This document shows positions 7,162-16,433 of a DNA stretch of 46,128 nt, piece by piece. Within the stretch, counting starts at the first letter, position 1. The number at the start of each line of letters is the position of its first letter. The DNA is from an uncultured Ignavibacteriales bacterium (GTDB taxonomy: Bacteria > Bacteroidota > Ignavibacteria > Ignavibacteriales > Ignavibacteriaceae): NCBI GenBank assembly GCA_937858935.1, contig CALLZX010000369.1, positions 1-46,128 on the forward strand. Reading direction: 5' to 3'. The position numbers and the translations under genes were made by a program. The notes under the pieces were generated by a model. It was not told the origin of the DNA. It saw only the letters and a list, made by a program, of their open reading frames with translations, and did no database searches.

Positions 7162-9477
7162 CTAATTACTATTAAATACGTCTGAAATTAGTTTAATCAA
7201 TTGTGGTTTTAGATATGGTTTTGATATATAGTGGTCAAATCCTTGTGTTAAAAACTTTTCTCTGTCACCTAGCATAGCAAATGCCGTTGCTGCAATAATG
7301 GGTGTTGTTTCATATCCATTAGTCTTTCTTATTGTATCTGTAACTTCGATTCCATTTATGCCTGATCCTAAATTTATATCCATAATTATTAAATCGAATT
7401 GTTTACCATCTATAGACTTTAGCGCTTTTTCACCATCTTCAGCAAAAGAAACTTCATAAAGATTTTTTAAGAACAGATAAATTACATCTCTAGAAGTGGA
7501 ATCATCCTCAACAACCAAAATTTTCTTTTTCTCTTTATTTTCTTTTGATTCGATATTAAGACTCTTTTGCTCATCTTTTGTATTTATTGCAAATGATTTA
7601 TTGTTTTCATCCATTTCAATAGAACTATCTTCTAAATGCCCATCTGAAATTAATGGAATTTGAAATGAAAATTCAGATCCTTTTTTTGGTGTGCTTTTAA
7701 CAGAGATTTGTCCGCCAAGTAATTCGACATATTTTTTACAAATAGTTAATCCCAACCCGGTTCCTTGAAAACCTCTTCCAAGTCCTTCAGATACTTGTCT
7801 AAACTCTTCAAATATCAAATCAATACTGTCTTTTGGTATTCCGATACCTGTATCTTTAATATTAATAATAAAATTTCTATGAAAAACTTCCAGCGTAACA
7901 AAAACTCCTCCTTCATTAGTAAACTTCAGAGCATTGTTAATCAAGTTATTCATCACATCTCTTAACATTCGTGGGTCGGTTTTTGCAATAACATCATAAG
8001 ATGGTATCGATAGCTTTAGAAAAAGTTTTTTTCGTCCAGCCGCAGCCTCAAAATGGAAGGTAACATTTCTCACAAGTTCGTTAAGGTTTACTATCTGATA
8101 ATCTATATTATGCTTGTTCGCTTCTAATCTGGATAAATCCAGAATTAAATTTAAAGTATCAATTAATCTCTGACCACTATCGTGGATTGCCTGAGCCATT
8201 TTTTTGTGATTATCGTTTTCAACTTCCGATATAAGCAAATCTGAATATCCTAAAATGCCAATCATAGGTGTTCTAAGTTCGTGACTCATATTTGCTAAGA
8301 AAGTTGATTTTAATTTATTTGATTCATCCGCTTTTTCTTTTGATTCAATAAGTTCTTTTTCTTTTACCTTAAGTTCAGTTATATCTTCAGCAGAAAAAAG
8401 CACTCCTGAATAAATGTAATCAGCATCCTTAAGGTATGTGTTGTGAAAAATTAATGTTCTCGTTTCTTTAGCTTTGGTAATTACTTCACCGATAAAATAT
8501 TCCACGGGAGGAATTTTTCCACGAATGACATCAAGGTGTAGTTGTTTATATTTGTTTTTATTGGTGCTGGAAAAACATGTATCGTACCAATTTTTTCCGT
8601 TTAATTCGCCAGATTTGTATCCTAGAACCTCATCACCTTTTTTGTTAATTAGTTGAATATACCCATCACAATCCAACAAGGCTATTATTGTTCCAGCAAT
8701 ATCTAGATACTGTTTAGTTTGATCGCGCTCTTTTTGAAGTTCTAAGTTAGTTACAGCCAATTCCTCTGTTCTATCCTCAACTCGCTTTTCAAGTTCATCA
8801 TTTAGAGTTTCAAGCTCTTCCTGAGTAATTTTCCTAACCTTAATTTCTTCTTCAAGATTCTTCTTCTGATCAAAAAAATCTTTTATAAGATTAGCAAAAA
8901 CGCCATACTCGCTTTTTTTATTAAGCAGTTTCTTCAATCGTTCAGGTTTATTGGAAACAAAACTTCCGATAATAGTAGATATTGGTCTTACGATTTGCAA
9001 AAATAGTGCAGCTGTTATTGTTAAAGCGAATAATAGAAAAATCAATACTAGTGTTGAATACTCTTTTTTTATTGAATCATATTTTTGTTTTATTGCAATG
9101 GATTCTTTTTGGGCTAATAAATACTTTTTTGTTGTTTCATTTTTATCTTTTAATTCAATCAAAGCATAGCTTAAAAAGGGTTTATCAGAAATATATTTTA
9201 GAAATGATTCTTTTTCTTCTGTGTCAATGATAGCGATTTCTGAATTTGTCGCTTTTGTTATTTTACTAATTACCTCATCATCAATAATATCTGTTCCAGG
9301 ATTGAAACTCGTTGGTAGATTATTAGTAATAGTGATTTTGAGCGCAGAGTTACTTTCTTCTAATATTAATAAAATAAGATTATGTTCATTTACTTTTAAA
9401 TAGATAATAGTTCCGGCAAATGCTAAAAGCACAATGGCGATTAAAATTGTTAGTCTATTTTCTATTTTATGAAACAT
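7162..9477 (-). CDS. Membrane hybrid histidine kinase with PAS sensor and C-terminal receiver
   Basis: 771 residues. Two transmembrane segments (about 9-28 and 141-163) flank a roughly 110-residue extracytoplasmic sensor that I do not recognise. A coiled coil (about 205-250) and one PAS domain (about 255-370) follow. The HisKA domain has the phospho-acceptor His399 in MSHELRTP. The ATPase domain has NNLINNALKF, DTGIGIP and GTGLGL. The C-terminal receiver (about 650-771) has the acceptor Asp700 in IIMDINLG and the conserved KP. All catalytic motifs are intact. A sigma-28-type promoter lies 211 bp upstream, so it is probably made together with late flagellar genes. No partner regulator is adjacent on its downstream side. 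Confidence 0.92.
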   Translation of the reverse strand: MFHKIENRLTILIAIVLLAFAGTIIYLKVNEHNLILLILEESNSALKITITNNLPTSFNPGTDIIDDEVISKITKATNSEIAIIDTEEKESFLKYISDKPFLSYALIELKDKNETTKKYLLAQKESIAIKQKYDSIKKEYSTLVLIFLLFALTITAALFLQIVRPISTIIGSFVSNKPERLKKLLNKKSEYGVFANLIKDFFDQKKNLEEEIKVRKITQEELETLNDELEKRVEDRTEELAVTNLELQKERDQTKQYLDIAGTIIALLDCDGYIQLINKKGDEVLGYKSGELNGKNWYDTCFSSTNKNKYKQLHLDVIRGKIPPVEYFIGEVITKAKETRTLIFHNTYLKDADYIYSGVLFSAEDITELKVKEKELIESKEKADESNKLKSTFLANMSHELRTPMIGILGYSDLLISEVENDNHKKMAQAIHDSGQRLIDTLNLILDLSRLEANKHNIDYQIVNLNELVRNVTFHFEAAAGRKKLFLKLSIPSYDVIAKTDPRMLRDVMNNLINNALKFTNEGGVFVTLEVFHRNFIINIKDTGIGIPKDSIDLIFEEFRQVSEGLGRGFQGTGLGLTICKKYVELLGGQISVKSTPKKGSEFSFQIPLISDGHLEDSSIEMDENNKSFAINTKDEQKSLNIESKENKEKKKILVVEDDSTSRDVIYLFLKNLYEVSFAEDGEKALKSIDGKQFDLIIMDINLGSGINGIEVTDTIRKTNGYETTPIIAATAFAMLGDREKFLTQGFDHYISKPYLKPQLIKLISDVFNSN

Positions 9478-9687
9478 ATTTTATAAAACTCTGCTTTATA
9501 TCATTCTGCCAATAAAAGAAAAAGCTGTTCACTACTTGTAAATAAAATATTTAATGAACTTATTGAATGGTGCGACCGGAAGGGATGTTCTGGTAAGTTT
9601 CTGTATCTTTTTCAGTAAACAACTATTGTTAATACAGTATGCATTAATCCGGCAAATCCATTTCAAATAAATCCATTACACTCTTAA
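9478..9687 (-). other. Long 5' leader of the FliA-linked kinase gene
   Basis: Between the putative sigma-28 promoter and the kinase ATG lie about 200 bp. In minus sense a tiny open frame (ATG at 9676, stop at 9644, peptide MDLFEMDLPD) appears near the expected transcript start, and an imperfect CTGTAT/ATACAG inverted repeat follows. I see no known riboswitch fold. Leader control is possible but unproven. Confidence 0.3.
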
Positions 9688-9714
9688 TTATCGAAATTTT
9701 GCCAGAAAACTTTA
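9688..9714 (-). promoter_or_regulatory. Sigma-28 (FliA) type promoter for the 7162-9477 kinase
   Basis: In minus sense the sequence is TAAAGTTT, then 11 bp, then TTCGATAA. It matches the FliA consensus TAAAGTTT-N11-GCCGATAA at 8/8 positions in the -35 box and 6/8 in the -10 box, with exact spacing. It begins 26 bp after the stop codon of the upstream kinase, in non-coding DNA. A fliA-type gene is encoded at 35675-36310 in this same window. Confidence 0.72.
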
Positions 9715-9740
9715 TCAATTTTTGATCGTTTACGAGCCTT

Positions 9741-12700
9741 TCAGTGAATATTTTTCAGAATAATATCTCTTAATTGTCTCTGATTAAAAGGTTTAGCCAA
9801 AAACCCCGTAAAACCTTCTTTAAGAAATGTATCCTGGTCCATAGAAGATGTATACCCGGTTATAGCTATTATTGGAGTTTTATTATAAGATTGGACTTTT
9901 CTTATTTCTTTCATTAACTCTAACCCTCCAATACTATCTTTTAGATTAATATCCATTAGTATAATATCATATTGGGCTTTTTGAATTGCTGCTAAAGTTT
10001 CTGCATAATTACTTGTGTGATCCATTCTGGCAATATCATTAAGAAAATATTTCATAATATCAACATTCATCAAATAGTCTTCAACAATCAGCAAATTCGG
10101 AATTGATCCGGATGCTATTAATGAATCATCAGTTAAAACATTTTCTTCTTCCATTTCAGGAATGATCTCGATAAAAGGTAAGGGCAATAAAATAGAAAAT
10201 GATGAACCAACACCTTCTGTACTTTCAACTAAAAGTTTTCCATTTAAAAGTCCAACCATCTTTTGTGCAATTGTTAATCCTAATCCTGTACCTTCATATC
10301 GTCTTGTTACTCCTTCACTTAATTGTTTAAAGGCATCAAAAATAACGTTAATATTCTTTTGAGGTATTCCGATGCCGGTATCAATAACTTTTACGGCACA
10401 GTATTTATTTCTGTCATCATCAATAAATTCGTCTACAATTATTTTTACTCCGCCTTTTTCAGTGTACTTAATGGCGTTATCCAAAAGGTTTTTAAATATT
10501 TGTTCTAAAAGTTTTTCATCTGAAGAAACAATTATGTCTTCTTTTAAAATTTCAACTTCTAGCAAAAGACCTTTTTCTTTTGAAATACTTTTATAACTAT
10601 AATCAAGATATCTTACAAAATGAGATACATTAATATCAGTGTTATTTACTTTAACTCTTTCTGATTCCAGATCAGAAAGTTCAATAATAGAGTTCAATGT
10701 GTTTAAAAGTCTGTAACTTGATTTAATAATTTTGCCAGACATCTCAACAACATTTTCATTTTCAGATTCTTCAACCATTATTTGCGAGAATCCGATTATA
10801 GAATTCATTGGTGTTCTTATTTCGTGATTAAGATTGCCAAGTAAATGAGTTTTAAATATGTTAATGCTATTAGCTTTACTTAAAGCTAACTTTAGTTCTA
10901 TCTCAAGTTCTTTTTGTTGACTGATATCTTGTTCGATTAAAAGATAATGAGCTATATCTCCTTTTTCATTTCTAATCGGAGATATTGATAGTGAAGCCCA
11001 ATATGGTATATGATTTTTCTTAACATTCATTACCTCGCCTTGCCAAACACCACCATTCTTAACTTCATTCCATATCGCACTAACATCTTTATTTTCTATT
11101 GGTTTTATTTGAGCAGATTCTTTACCAATAATTTCATCAATCTTATGACCAGATAGTTCCGAAAATCTTGGGTTAGCATATTCAACTATATTATTAGTAT
11201 CAGTAAGTAAAACTGATGATGGACTTTGCTTAACAATTTCAGATAATACTCTTAATTCTTTTTCGGCGTTCTTTCTAAATGTGATATTTCTATTTATTGA
11301 TATTATTGCTTTCTGTCCAAGATAATCTGTAAGCGAAAGATTTATTTCAAAGAATATTAATGATTTATCTTTTCTTAGCGCTTCCAATTCAAATGTTGGA
11401 ACATCCTTATTATCAGCAACCTCACTTACCTTTTCAGTTATTGATGGCACATCAACACAAAGATCAAAAAAAGATTTTCCAATTAGTTCTAATTTGTCAT
11501 AACCGTAAGCCTCACAGCCTTTTAAATTTGTATTTAGTATTATTCCTCTTTCCGGCTCAAATATTATTATTGGATCGTGAGCGTTGTCAAAAAGATTTTT
11601 ATAAGCCTGTTCAGATCTTTTAAGTTTATTCTCGGTAAGAATTCTTTCTGTTATATCTTCAGCAATACCGATTATGTGAACCTGATCACTAAAACTATTG
11701 TTGGCATTCTTAATACTTGAACTGATCCATCTTGTACTGCCGTCGGGTCTAACAATTCTATATTCCAATTTCCCAGCAAAATTTCTTACAGATTTAGCTG
11801 TTTGAATTGCATCTAATAGTTTTTTTCTGTCTTTAGGATAAATTGATTCTAACCATAGTGTTGAATCATCAATAGCTTTTTTACCTTCAATTCCCCAGAC
11901 TCTATCAAAAGCGGGGCTTAAGTATTTTAATTTCTCTCCATTTTCATCGCTTGATAAAGTAAAAAGTACGATATCAATATTATCTGCAATTTGCTTTATT
12001 CTTTCTTCACTTGCGAAAAGTGCTTCCTGCGTAGAAAGCAAATCAGTAACATCATGAATGGATTCGATAACTTTAGTTACTCTTCCTATTTCATCCTTTA
12101 CCGGAGAAAATAATATATCAACGTAAACTGGTGAGCCATTATCATCTTTTTGAGTATGTCTTAGAAGTTTGGGATTTCCATTTTCAAAAACATTTTGCAA
12201 AGCACACCCTTCGCCATTATCACAACAAGGTATGTCAGAATTGTGAGAGATCTTATGACATTTTTTTCCAACAATTTCACTGATTTGAAATCCTGTAGTT
12301 TTTAAAAGTGAGTTATTAGCATCAATAATATTGTAATCTTTATCTATTACAATAATATCTTCGTGCATGCTGTGTAATAAAGATTTAAAATATGATTCAC
12401 TTTCACTGAGTGCTTCTTCTGCAAGAATTCTTTCCTTCTCAACTTCTATACTATTTAATGCAAAAGCTACATCATCTGCCAATGTTTGTAATAATTCTGT
12501 TTCTTCAATATCAAAAGAATAAAGGTTATCTGAAAATACTGTTAAGTATCCGTATAATTTTTCGCGATAGCAAATTGGATTTATGGCTGCAGAAGGATTT
12601 TTAAGATTGTGATTACTAAATATCTTATTAAAAAAATTTGCACCTGCACTATCTTTAAGTATAGTTGGTTTATCAGTTGATAAATTAATATTAAAAATAT

Positions 12701-13340
12701 TTTTGATTTTATGTGAAAGAAAACGATTAGTTATTCCGCCTGCAAATGTTTTTTTAAATTCGTCTGAAAAAACCATTGGACTTGAGCCGGGATCCATCTC
12801 ATTGCTAATCCACGTAGCAACATAGTCTTTAGAGTTAACTAAAATATTACAAGCTTCTGCTAACAGTTTTTCCGGGACACTCTCGCGTGTTATTAACTTA
12901 TCTATACTTCTAATTGCACGTAATAACTGATTTAATTGTTTAAGAGATCTATCGGTTGATGATTTGTAAATAGCTGTTTCAATCATTGCCCCTAATTCTT
13001 TATCTCTAATTGGTTTGGTCAAGAATCCATAAGTATGGCTATCTTTGCTTCTCTCAATAGTTTCATGATCAGCATACGCTGTTAAATAAATTACTGGAAT
13101 CTCTGCTTTCTTATGTATTAAATCAGCTGTTTCAATTCCGCTTAACTCGCCCTTAAGCTTTATATCCATTAGAATACAATCAGGTAATTCTCTAAGGGCT
13201 AATTCAATCGCTTCCTCCCCGGTAGCCACAGGACCAATTGAAGCAAAATCCATTTTATGAAGAATTCTTTGTAGTTGTGACGCAACAATTGCATCATCTT
13301 CAACAACCATTATTCTATTTCTATTTTTACTATCGGTCAT
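9741..13340 (-). CDS. Large soluble hybrid kinase: REC-GAF-PASx4-HisKA-ATPase-REC
   Basis: 1199 residues without transmembrane segments. An N-terminal receiver has acceptor Asp59 (ILMDIKLKGE). A GAF-like domain covers about 135-300. Four PAS domains cover roughly 305-830. The HisKA domain has His839 in LNHEIRTPMN, then an ATPase domain with DTGIGIP and GTGLGL. A second receiver has Asp1130 (ILMDINLK). The first PAS carries a Cys/His cluster (C361, H362, H366, C372, C373, C379) that could bind metal or sense redox state. Receivers at both ends suggest a phosphorelay in which the front domain takes signal from another kinase. The gene overlaps the upstream HisKA_2 kinase by 11 bp, so that kinase is the natural phosphodonor candidate for the front receiver. 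Confidence 0.92.
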   Translation of the reverse strand: MTDSKNRNRIMVVEDDAIVASQLQRILHKMDFASIGPVATGEEAIELALRELPDCILMDIKLKGELSGIETADLIHKKAEIPVIYLTAYADHETIERSKDSHTYGFLTKPIRDKELGAMIETAIYKSSTDRSLKQLNQLLRAIRSIDKLITRESVPEKLLAEACNILVNSKDYVATWISNEMDPGSSPMVFSDEFKKTFAGGITNRFLSHKIKNIFNINLSTDKPTILKDSAGANFFNKIFSNHNLKNPSAAINPICYREKLYGYLTVFSDNLYSFDIEETELLQTLADDVAFALNSIEVEKERILAEEALSESESYFKSLLHSMHEDIIVIDKDYNIIDANNSLLKTTGFQISEIVGKKCHKISHNSDIPCCDNGEGCALQNVFENGNPKLLRHTQKDDNGSPVYVDILFSPVKDEIGRVTKVIESIHDVTDLLSTQEALFASEERIKQIADNIDIVLFTLSSDENGEKLKYLSPAFDRVWGIEGKKAIDDSTLWLESIYPKDRKKLLDAIQTAKSVRNFAGKLEYRIVRPDGSTRWISSSIKNANNSFSDQVHIIGIAEDITERILTENKLKRSEQAYKNLFDNAHDPIIIFEPERGIILNTNLKGCEAYGYDKLELIGKSFFDLCVDVPSITEKVSEVADNKDVPTFELEALRKDKSLIFFEINLSLTDYLGQKAIISINRNITFRKNAEKELRVLSEIVKQSPSSVLLTDTNNIVEYANPRFSELSGHKIDEIIGKESAQIKPIENKDVSAIWNEVKNGGVWQGEVMNVKKNHIPYWASLSISPIRNEKGDIAHYLLIEQDISQQKELEIELKLALSKANSINIFKTHLLGNLNHEIRTPMNSIIGFSQIMVEESENENVVEMSGKIIKSSYRLLNTLNSIIELSDLESERVKVNNTDINVSHFVRYLDYSYKSISKEKGLLLEVEILKEDIIVSSDEKLLEQIFKNLLDNAIKYTEKGGVKIIVDEFIDDDRNKYCAVKVIDTGIGIPQKNINVIFDAFKQLSEGVTRRYEGTGLGLTIAQKMVGLLNGKLLVESTEGVGSSFSILLPLPFIEIIPEMEEENVLTDDSLIASGSIPNLLIVEDYLMNVDIMKYFLNDIARMDHTSNYAETLAAIQKAQYDIILMDINLKDSIGGLELMKEIRKVQSYNKTPIIAITGYTSSMDQDTFLKEGFTGFLAKPFNQRQLRDIILKNIH

Positions 13341-14370
13341 AAGTAAAATTTATAATATAGTTTGTACCACTTTTAATATCCAATTTGATAGTGCCTGCTA
13401 ACTGATATTTAACCCAAAAATTAACAAGTTTTAATCCAAGTGAATCAGTGTTTTCCCAATCAAAGTTATGAGGCAAACCAATGCCATTATCCGAAACTAG
13501 GATTGTTATTTTTTTACTTTCATAAGAAAGTTCAACATCTAGAGCTGGTGTTTCTTCAAATTCTTCAGGAAATGCATATTTGAGTGAATTTGTAAGAAGC
13601 TCATTAATAATCAAACCACAAGGCATAGCAATCTCGACATCCAGCGAAACATTATGAGCATTGACTTTGAAATTTATGTTCTTATCTAAACTAAAAGCCT
13701 GTATTACATTTGAAATAAGATTAGTTAAATATTCATCCATATCTACTTTAGCAAGATAATCTGACTGATAAAGTTGTTCATAAACCAAAGACATTGTTCT
13801 TGCTTGTTCCTGAAGTTCTCTTAAAAATATTTGTACTTTTTTATCATCAAGTTTTTCAATTTGCATTTCTATCAAATATATCATTGCCTGTAAATTATTT
13901 TTTACACGATGATGAACCTCTTTAAGTAGAACATTTTTTTCTGCAAGTGCAGCTTGCATTTTCTCTTCTTCTTTTTTTCTTTTTGTGATGTCTTGTGCGT
14001 GGGCAATAATTACATTCTTACCAAAGTATATTCCCTGATACAGCTTAACATCTTTAAGAAAAACTGTTCCGTCTTTTTTCTTTCCCCAAAATTCCATTTG
14101 CTGCGGTATTCCATTGAATGCATCATCCAATTTCTGTTTAATTAGATCAAAATCGTTTTTACCTGGGGCTGAAAGAAAATCTGGACCCTGCCCAATAAAC
14201 TCTTCTCTAATATATCCATACATTTTTGTTGCGCCGTTATTCACATCAAGAAAAATACCCTCTTCATCCTGAATATAAATTGCATCTTCAATTGTATTGA
14301 ATAAGTTCCGATAACTTAATTCGTTCTCTAAAATTGTTTCGTTGTTATGAATATTTTTATTTGATATCAT
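13330..14370 (-). CDS. PAS histidine kinase with HisKA_2-type dimerisation domain
   Basis: 346 residues, soluble. One PAS domain (about 18-135) is followed by a short coiled stretch and the HisKA_2 motif EVHHRVKNNLQAM with His153/His154. The ATPase domain has INELLTNSLKYAFP and DNGIGLP. The C-terminus is short and typical of this family, which includes many light, redox or stress sensors that pair with stand-alone receivers. The stop codon overlaps the next gene (the 1199-residue hybrid kinase) by 11 bp, so the two are translated together. The signal sensed is unknown. Confidence 0.9.
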   Translation of the reverse strand: MISNKNIHNNETILENELSYRNLFNTIEDAIYIQDEEGIFLDVNNGATKMYGYIREEFIGQGPDFLSAPGKNDFDLIKQKLDDAFNGIPQQMEFWGKKKDGTVFLKDVKLYQGIYFGKNVIIAHAQDITKRKKEEEKMQAALAEKNVLLKEVHHRVKNNLQAMIYLIEMQIEKLDDKKVQIFLRELQEQARTMSLVYEQLYQSDYLAKVDMDEYLTNLISNVIQAFSLDKNINFKVNAHNVSLDVEIAMPCGLIINELLTNSLKYAFPEEFEETPALDVELSYESKKITILVSDNGIGLPHNFDWENTDSLGLKLVNFWVKYQLAGTIKLDIKSGTNYIINFTYDR

Positions 14371-14639
14371 TTTTCATTAAGGATTTCAGTAAACAGATAA
14401 TTATTATTTATACCTCATTTAACCACTTTTATGCCAGCATAATTTTGGGCTTATAAAAATTCTGCTTTGCAATATTGAGCCGCCACTCAAAGGTCTTTTT
14501 TCAATTGTTCAGTTTAGGCATTTTAATGCAAATGTATACGCTAAAAGTAAACTACGTATGGACTGCAAAGGGTAATAATTGCATTTACTATGAATTGAGT
14601 TTTCCAATTAGGAAAAATTTTCCTCGGTATTATCTTTTT
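14371..14639. other. AT-rich spacer between two kinase genes
   Basis: 269 bp without a credible gene. In minus sense, TGGCATAAAAGTGGTT (14421-14436) looks like a degenerate sigma-54 site: the -24 half is good, but the -12 half has GT in place of GC. No terminator with a good stem and T run is visible. Confidence 0.35.
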
Positions 14640-16145
14640 TTACACTTTGTTTGATACCGTAGTGTTTTGCTTAGATATCGCAGGAATTGTAAAGAAAAAC
14701 TCAGAGCCTTTACCTGAATTGCTCTCAACCCAAATTTCTCCACCATGTTTTTCTATAAAATCTTTACAAAGAATCATTCCCAAACCAGAACCTTTTTCGT
14801 TCGTAGTGCCGGGAGTTGTAAAACTTTTGTTTATCTCAAACAGCATTGATTTTTGTTTATCATTCATTCCAACACCATTATCTTTTACCGCAAAGAGAAC
14901 CATATCGTTAAAACGAGAAGAGGATAAGGTGATTTGGCCATTACGATTTGTAAACTTAATTGCGTTAGTAACAAGATTATTAAATATTGATTGCATCATA
15001 TTCTCATCGGCAAAAACAAACGTTTCCTTTTCAAGATTATTTATCAGCGAAATATTTTTCTGTTCAGCATTGGATGTTAACAAAGACATTGTATTTTCAG
15101 AAATTGAGTAGGCATTTACAGGAACTGGATGAAATTCTATTCTTCCTGTTTGTAATCGGCTCCATTCAAGTAAATTAGTAAGCAATCCTATTGTCTGTTT
15201 AGATATCTCAACTATACTTGAAGCAAATTCTTTTATTTCAGATTTCTGCAGATCATCAATATCATCAGCAAGAATTTCTGCATAACCAATTAATGCAATA
15301 ATAGGGGTTCGAACATCGTGAGCAATTATTGATACAAATTTATCCTTCGTGTCATTTATCTGTTTAAGATCTTCAGCAATTTTTAATATTTGAATTTCGT
15401 TCTGTTTCTGGTTTGTTACATCTCTAAGCAACATCAATACTTCATTTTTATGACTTTTAACTATGCGAGCTTCGTAATGTTTTTCAGCTTCACGATTTAA
15501 CATTTTAAAGTCATAAGTTTTTAGTACACCAGAAGTGTAAGATTCCTTTATCATTTGCTGAAGTTGCTCAGCGATTGAATGCGGAAAAATATCCCAAATC
15601 TTTTTGCCAACTATGTATGAAGGAGAGATTGGAAATTCCGAATTATTCCCTGCTTTAAAATCAGTAAACTTTCCATCTTCGGAAAGAATAAAGAGAACAT
15701 CAGGCAAAGCTTTAATTATTGCATAATCACGACCAATAACATCGCTAATTAACTCATCAACTATTTTCTTTTCAGTCACATCCTCAGCTATACAATCGTA
15801 GTAAACAGAACCATCAATACTCTCATAACCTTTTTGCACATACTCGTTAACATAAACAGCTCTCCCATTCTTGTTTCGCCATTTGGACTCTACACCTTCG
15901 GTATTGTTAATTTTAAAGAAATGCTCTTGATATTTATGAGCAGAAAAATTTTCGCGGAAGGATTCTTCTTTATTAAAAGCCTCCATCATTTCTTCAAATG
16001 AGTTAAACCCAAGCATTCTTAAAAATGTTTGATTTGTATAAATTGGCACACCGGAGGATGATATCCGATAGAACGCAAAATGCGGACTCGCGTGAAAGCT
16101 AGAGGAAATATTTTCTTCTCTTAGTAATTTTTCTGTTGTCTGCAT
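14640..16145 (-). CDS. Soluble PAS-PAS histidine kinase
   Basis: 501 residues. Two PAS-like domains (about 15-130 and 135-250) precede a HisKA domain with His276 in IIAHDVRTPI. The ATPase domain has NNLVTNAIKF, DNGVGM and GSGLGM. The AHDVRTP form of the H box is usual for simple kinases that control a separate regulator. There is no receiver and no membrane segment. The gene stands alone between spacers of 269 and 288 bp, so it is probably transcribed from its own promoter. Stand-alone receivers at 19660-20052 and 19004-19663 are nearby candidate partners. Confidence 0.9.
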   Translation of the reverse strand: MQTTEKLLREENISSSFHASPHFAFYRISSSGVPIYTNQTFLRMLGFNSFEEMMEAFNKEESFRENFSAHKYQEHFFKINNTEGVESKWRNKNGRAVYVNEYVQKGYESIDGSVYYDCIAEDVTEKKIVDELISDVIGRDYAIIKALPDVLFILSEDGKFTDFKAGNNSEFPISPSYIVGKKIWDIFPHSIAEQLQQMIKESYTSGVLKTYDFKMLNREAEKHYEARIVKSHKNEVLMLLRDVTNQKQNEIQILKIAEDLKQINDTKDKFVSIIAHDVRTPIIALIGYAEILADDIDDLQKSEIKEFASSIVEISKQTIGLLTNLLEWSRLQTGRIEFHPVPVNAYSISENTMSLLTSNAEQKNISLINNLEKETFVFADENMMQSIFNNLVTNAIKFTNRNGQITLSSSRFNDMVLFAVKDNGVGMNDKQKSMLFEINKSFTTPGTTNEKGSGLGMILCKDFIEKHGGEIWVESNSGKGSEFFFTIPAISKQNTTVSNKV

Positions 16146-16433
16146 TAGTTTATTAAATCAAATTTTCTTTAAAAAATACAGTCCCCCTTTTTCCAATAAC
16201 TTTCATAAACCGGGTGGTTTTATAACAGAACTCCACCTGAATTTTGGGGACGATTCTTAAATAATTTACAACTTAAGTGCCAGCAAGAACTGCGATCATC
16301 TCAAAATGAATTTTAAAATAGCGTAATTTTTGACGCCTAAAGTGCTTATCTGAGCAAATAAATGGCTATTCGATCTTGGTTTGATAAAGTTACTGCGTAA
16401 AAAAGCCCGAAAGGTTAATATTGTACAATATTT
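16146..16433. other. 288-bp AT-rich spacer with weak regulatory signals
   Basis: No gene is seen. It holds a one-mismatch sigma-54-like site (16267-16282), a GGTGG/CCACC inverted repeat near 16211-16238 without a T tract, and a 16-bp palindrome (16417-16432, AATATTGTACAATATT) right after the stop codon of the upstream kinase. A run of six T in minus sense near 16400 follows a very short GC hairpin, perhaps a weak terminator. Confidence 0.35.
16267..16282 (-). promoter_or_regulatory. Possible sigma-54 promoter for the 14640-16145 kinase (one mismatch)
   Basis: In minus sense the sequence is TGGCACTTAAGTTGTA. The -24 half TGGCAC is perfect and the spacing is exact, but the -12 half reads TTGTA where TTGCA is expected. 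It lies 122 bp before the ATG. The mismatch falls on one of the most conserved bases, so this is tentative. Confidence 0.35.

Noticed and set aside
9478..9500. TGGCAGAATGATATAA just before the 7162-9477 kinase as a sigma-54 site
   Set aside because: Only the -24 half fits; there is no GC at the -12 position, and a much better sigma-28 site lies upstream.
14465..14482. GGCTCAATATTGCA as a third sigma-54 site before the HisKA_2 kinase
   Set aside because: GG and GC are 9 bp apart instead of 10, which is not tolerated by sigma-54.
16417..16432. Perfect 16-bp palindrome AATATTGTACAATATT after the kinase stop codon
   Set aside because: It lacks a following T run, so it is not a standard terminator. 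AT-rich short palindromes are common in such spacers, and I found no second copy to support a binding site.
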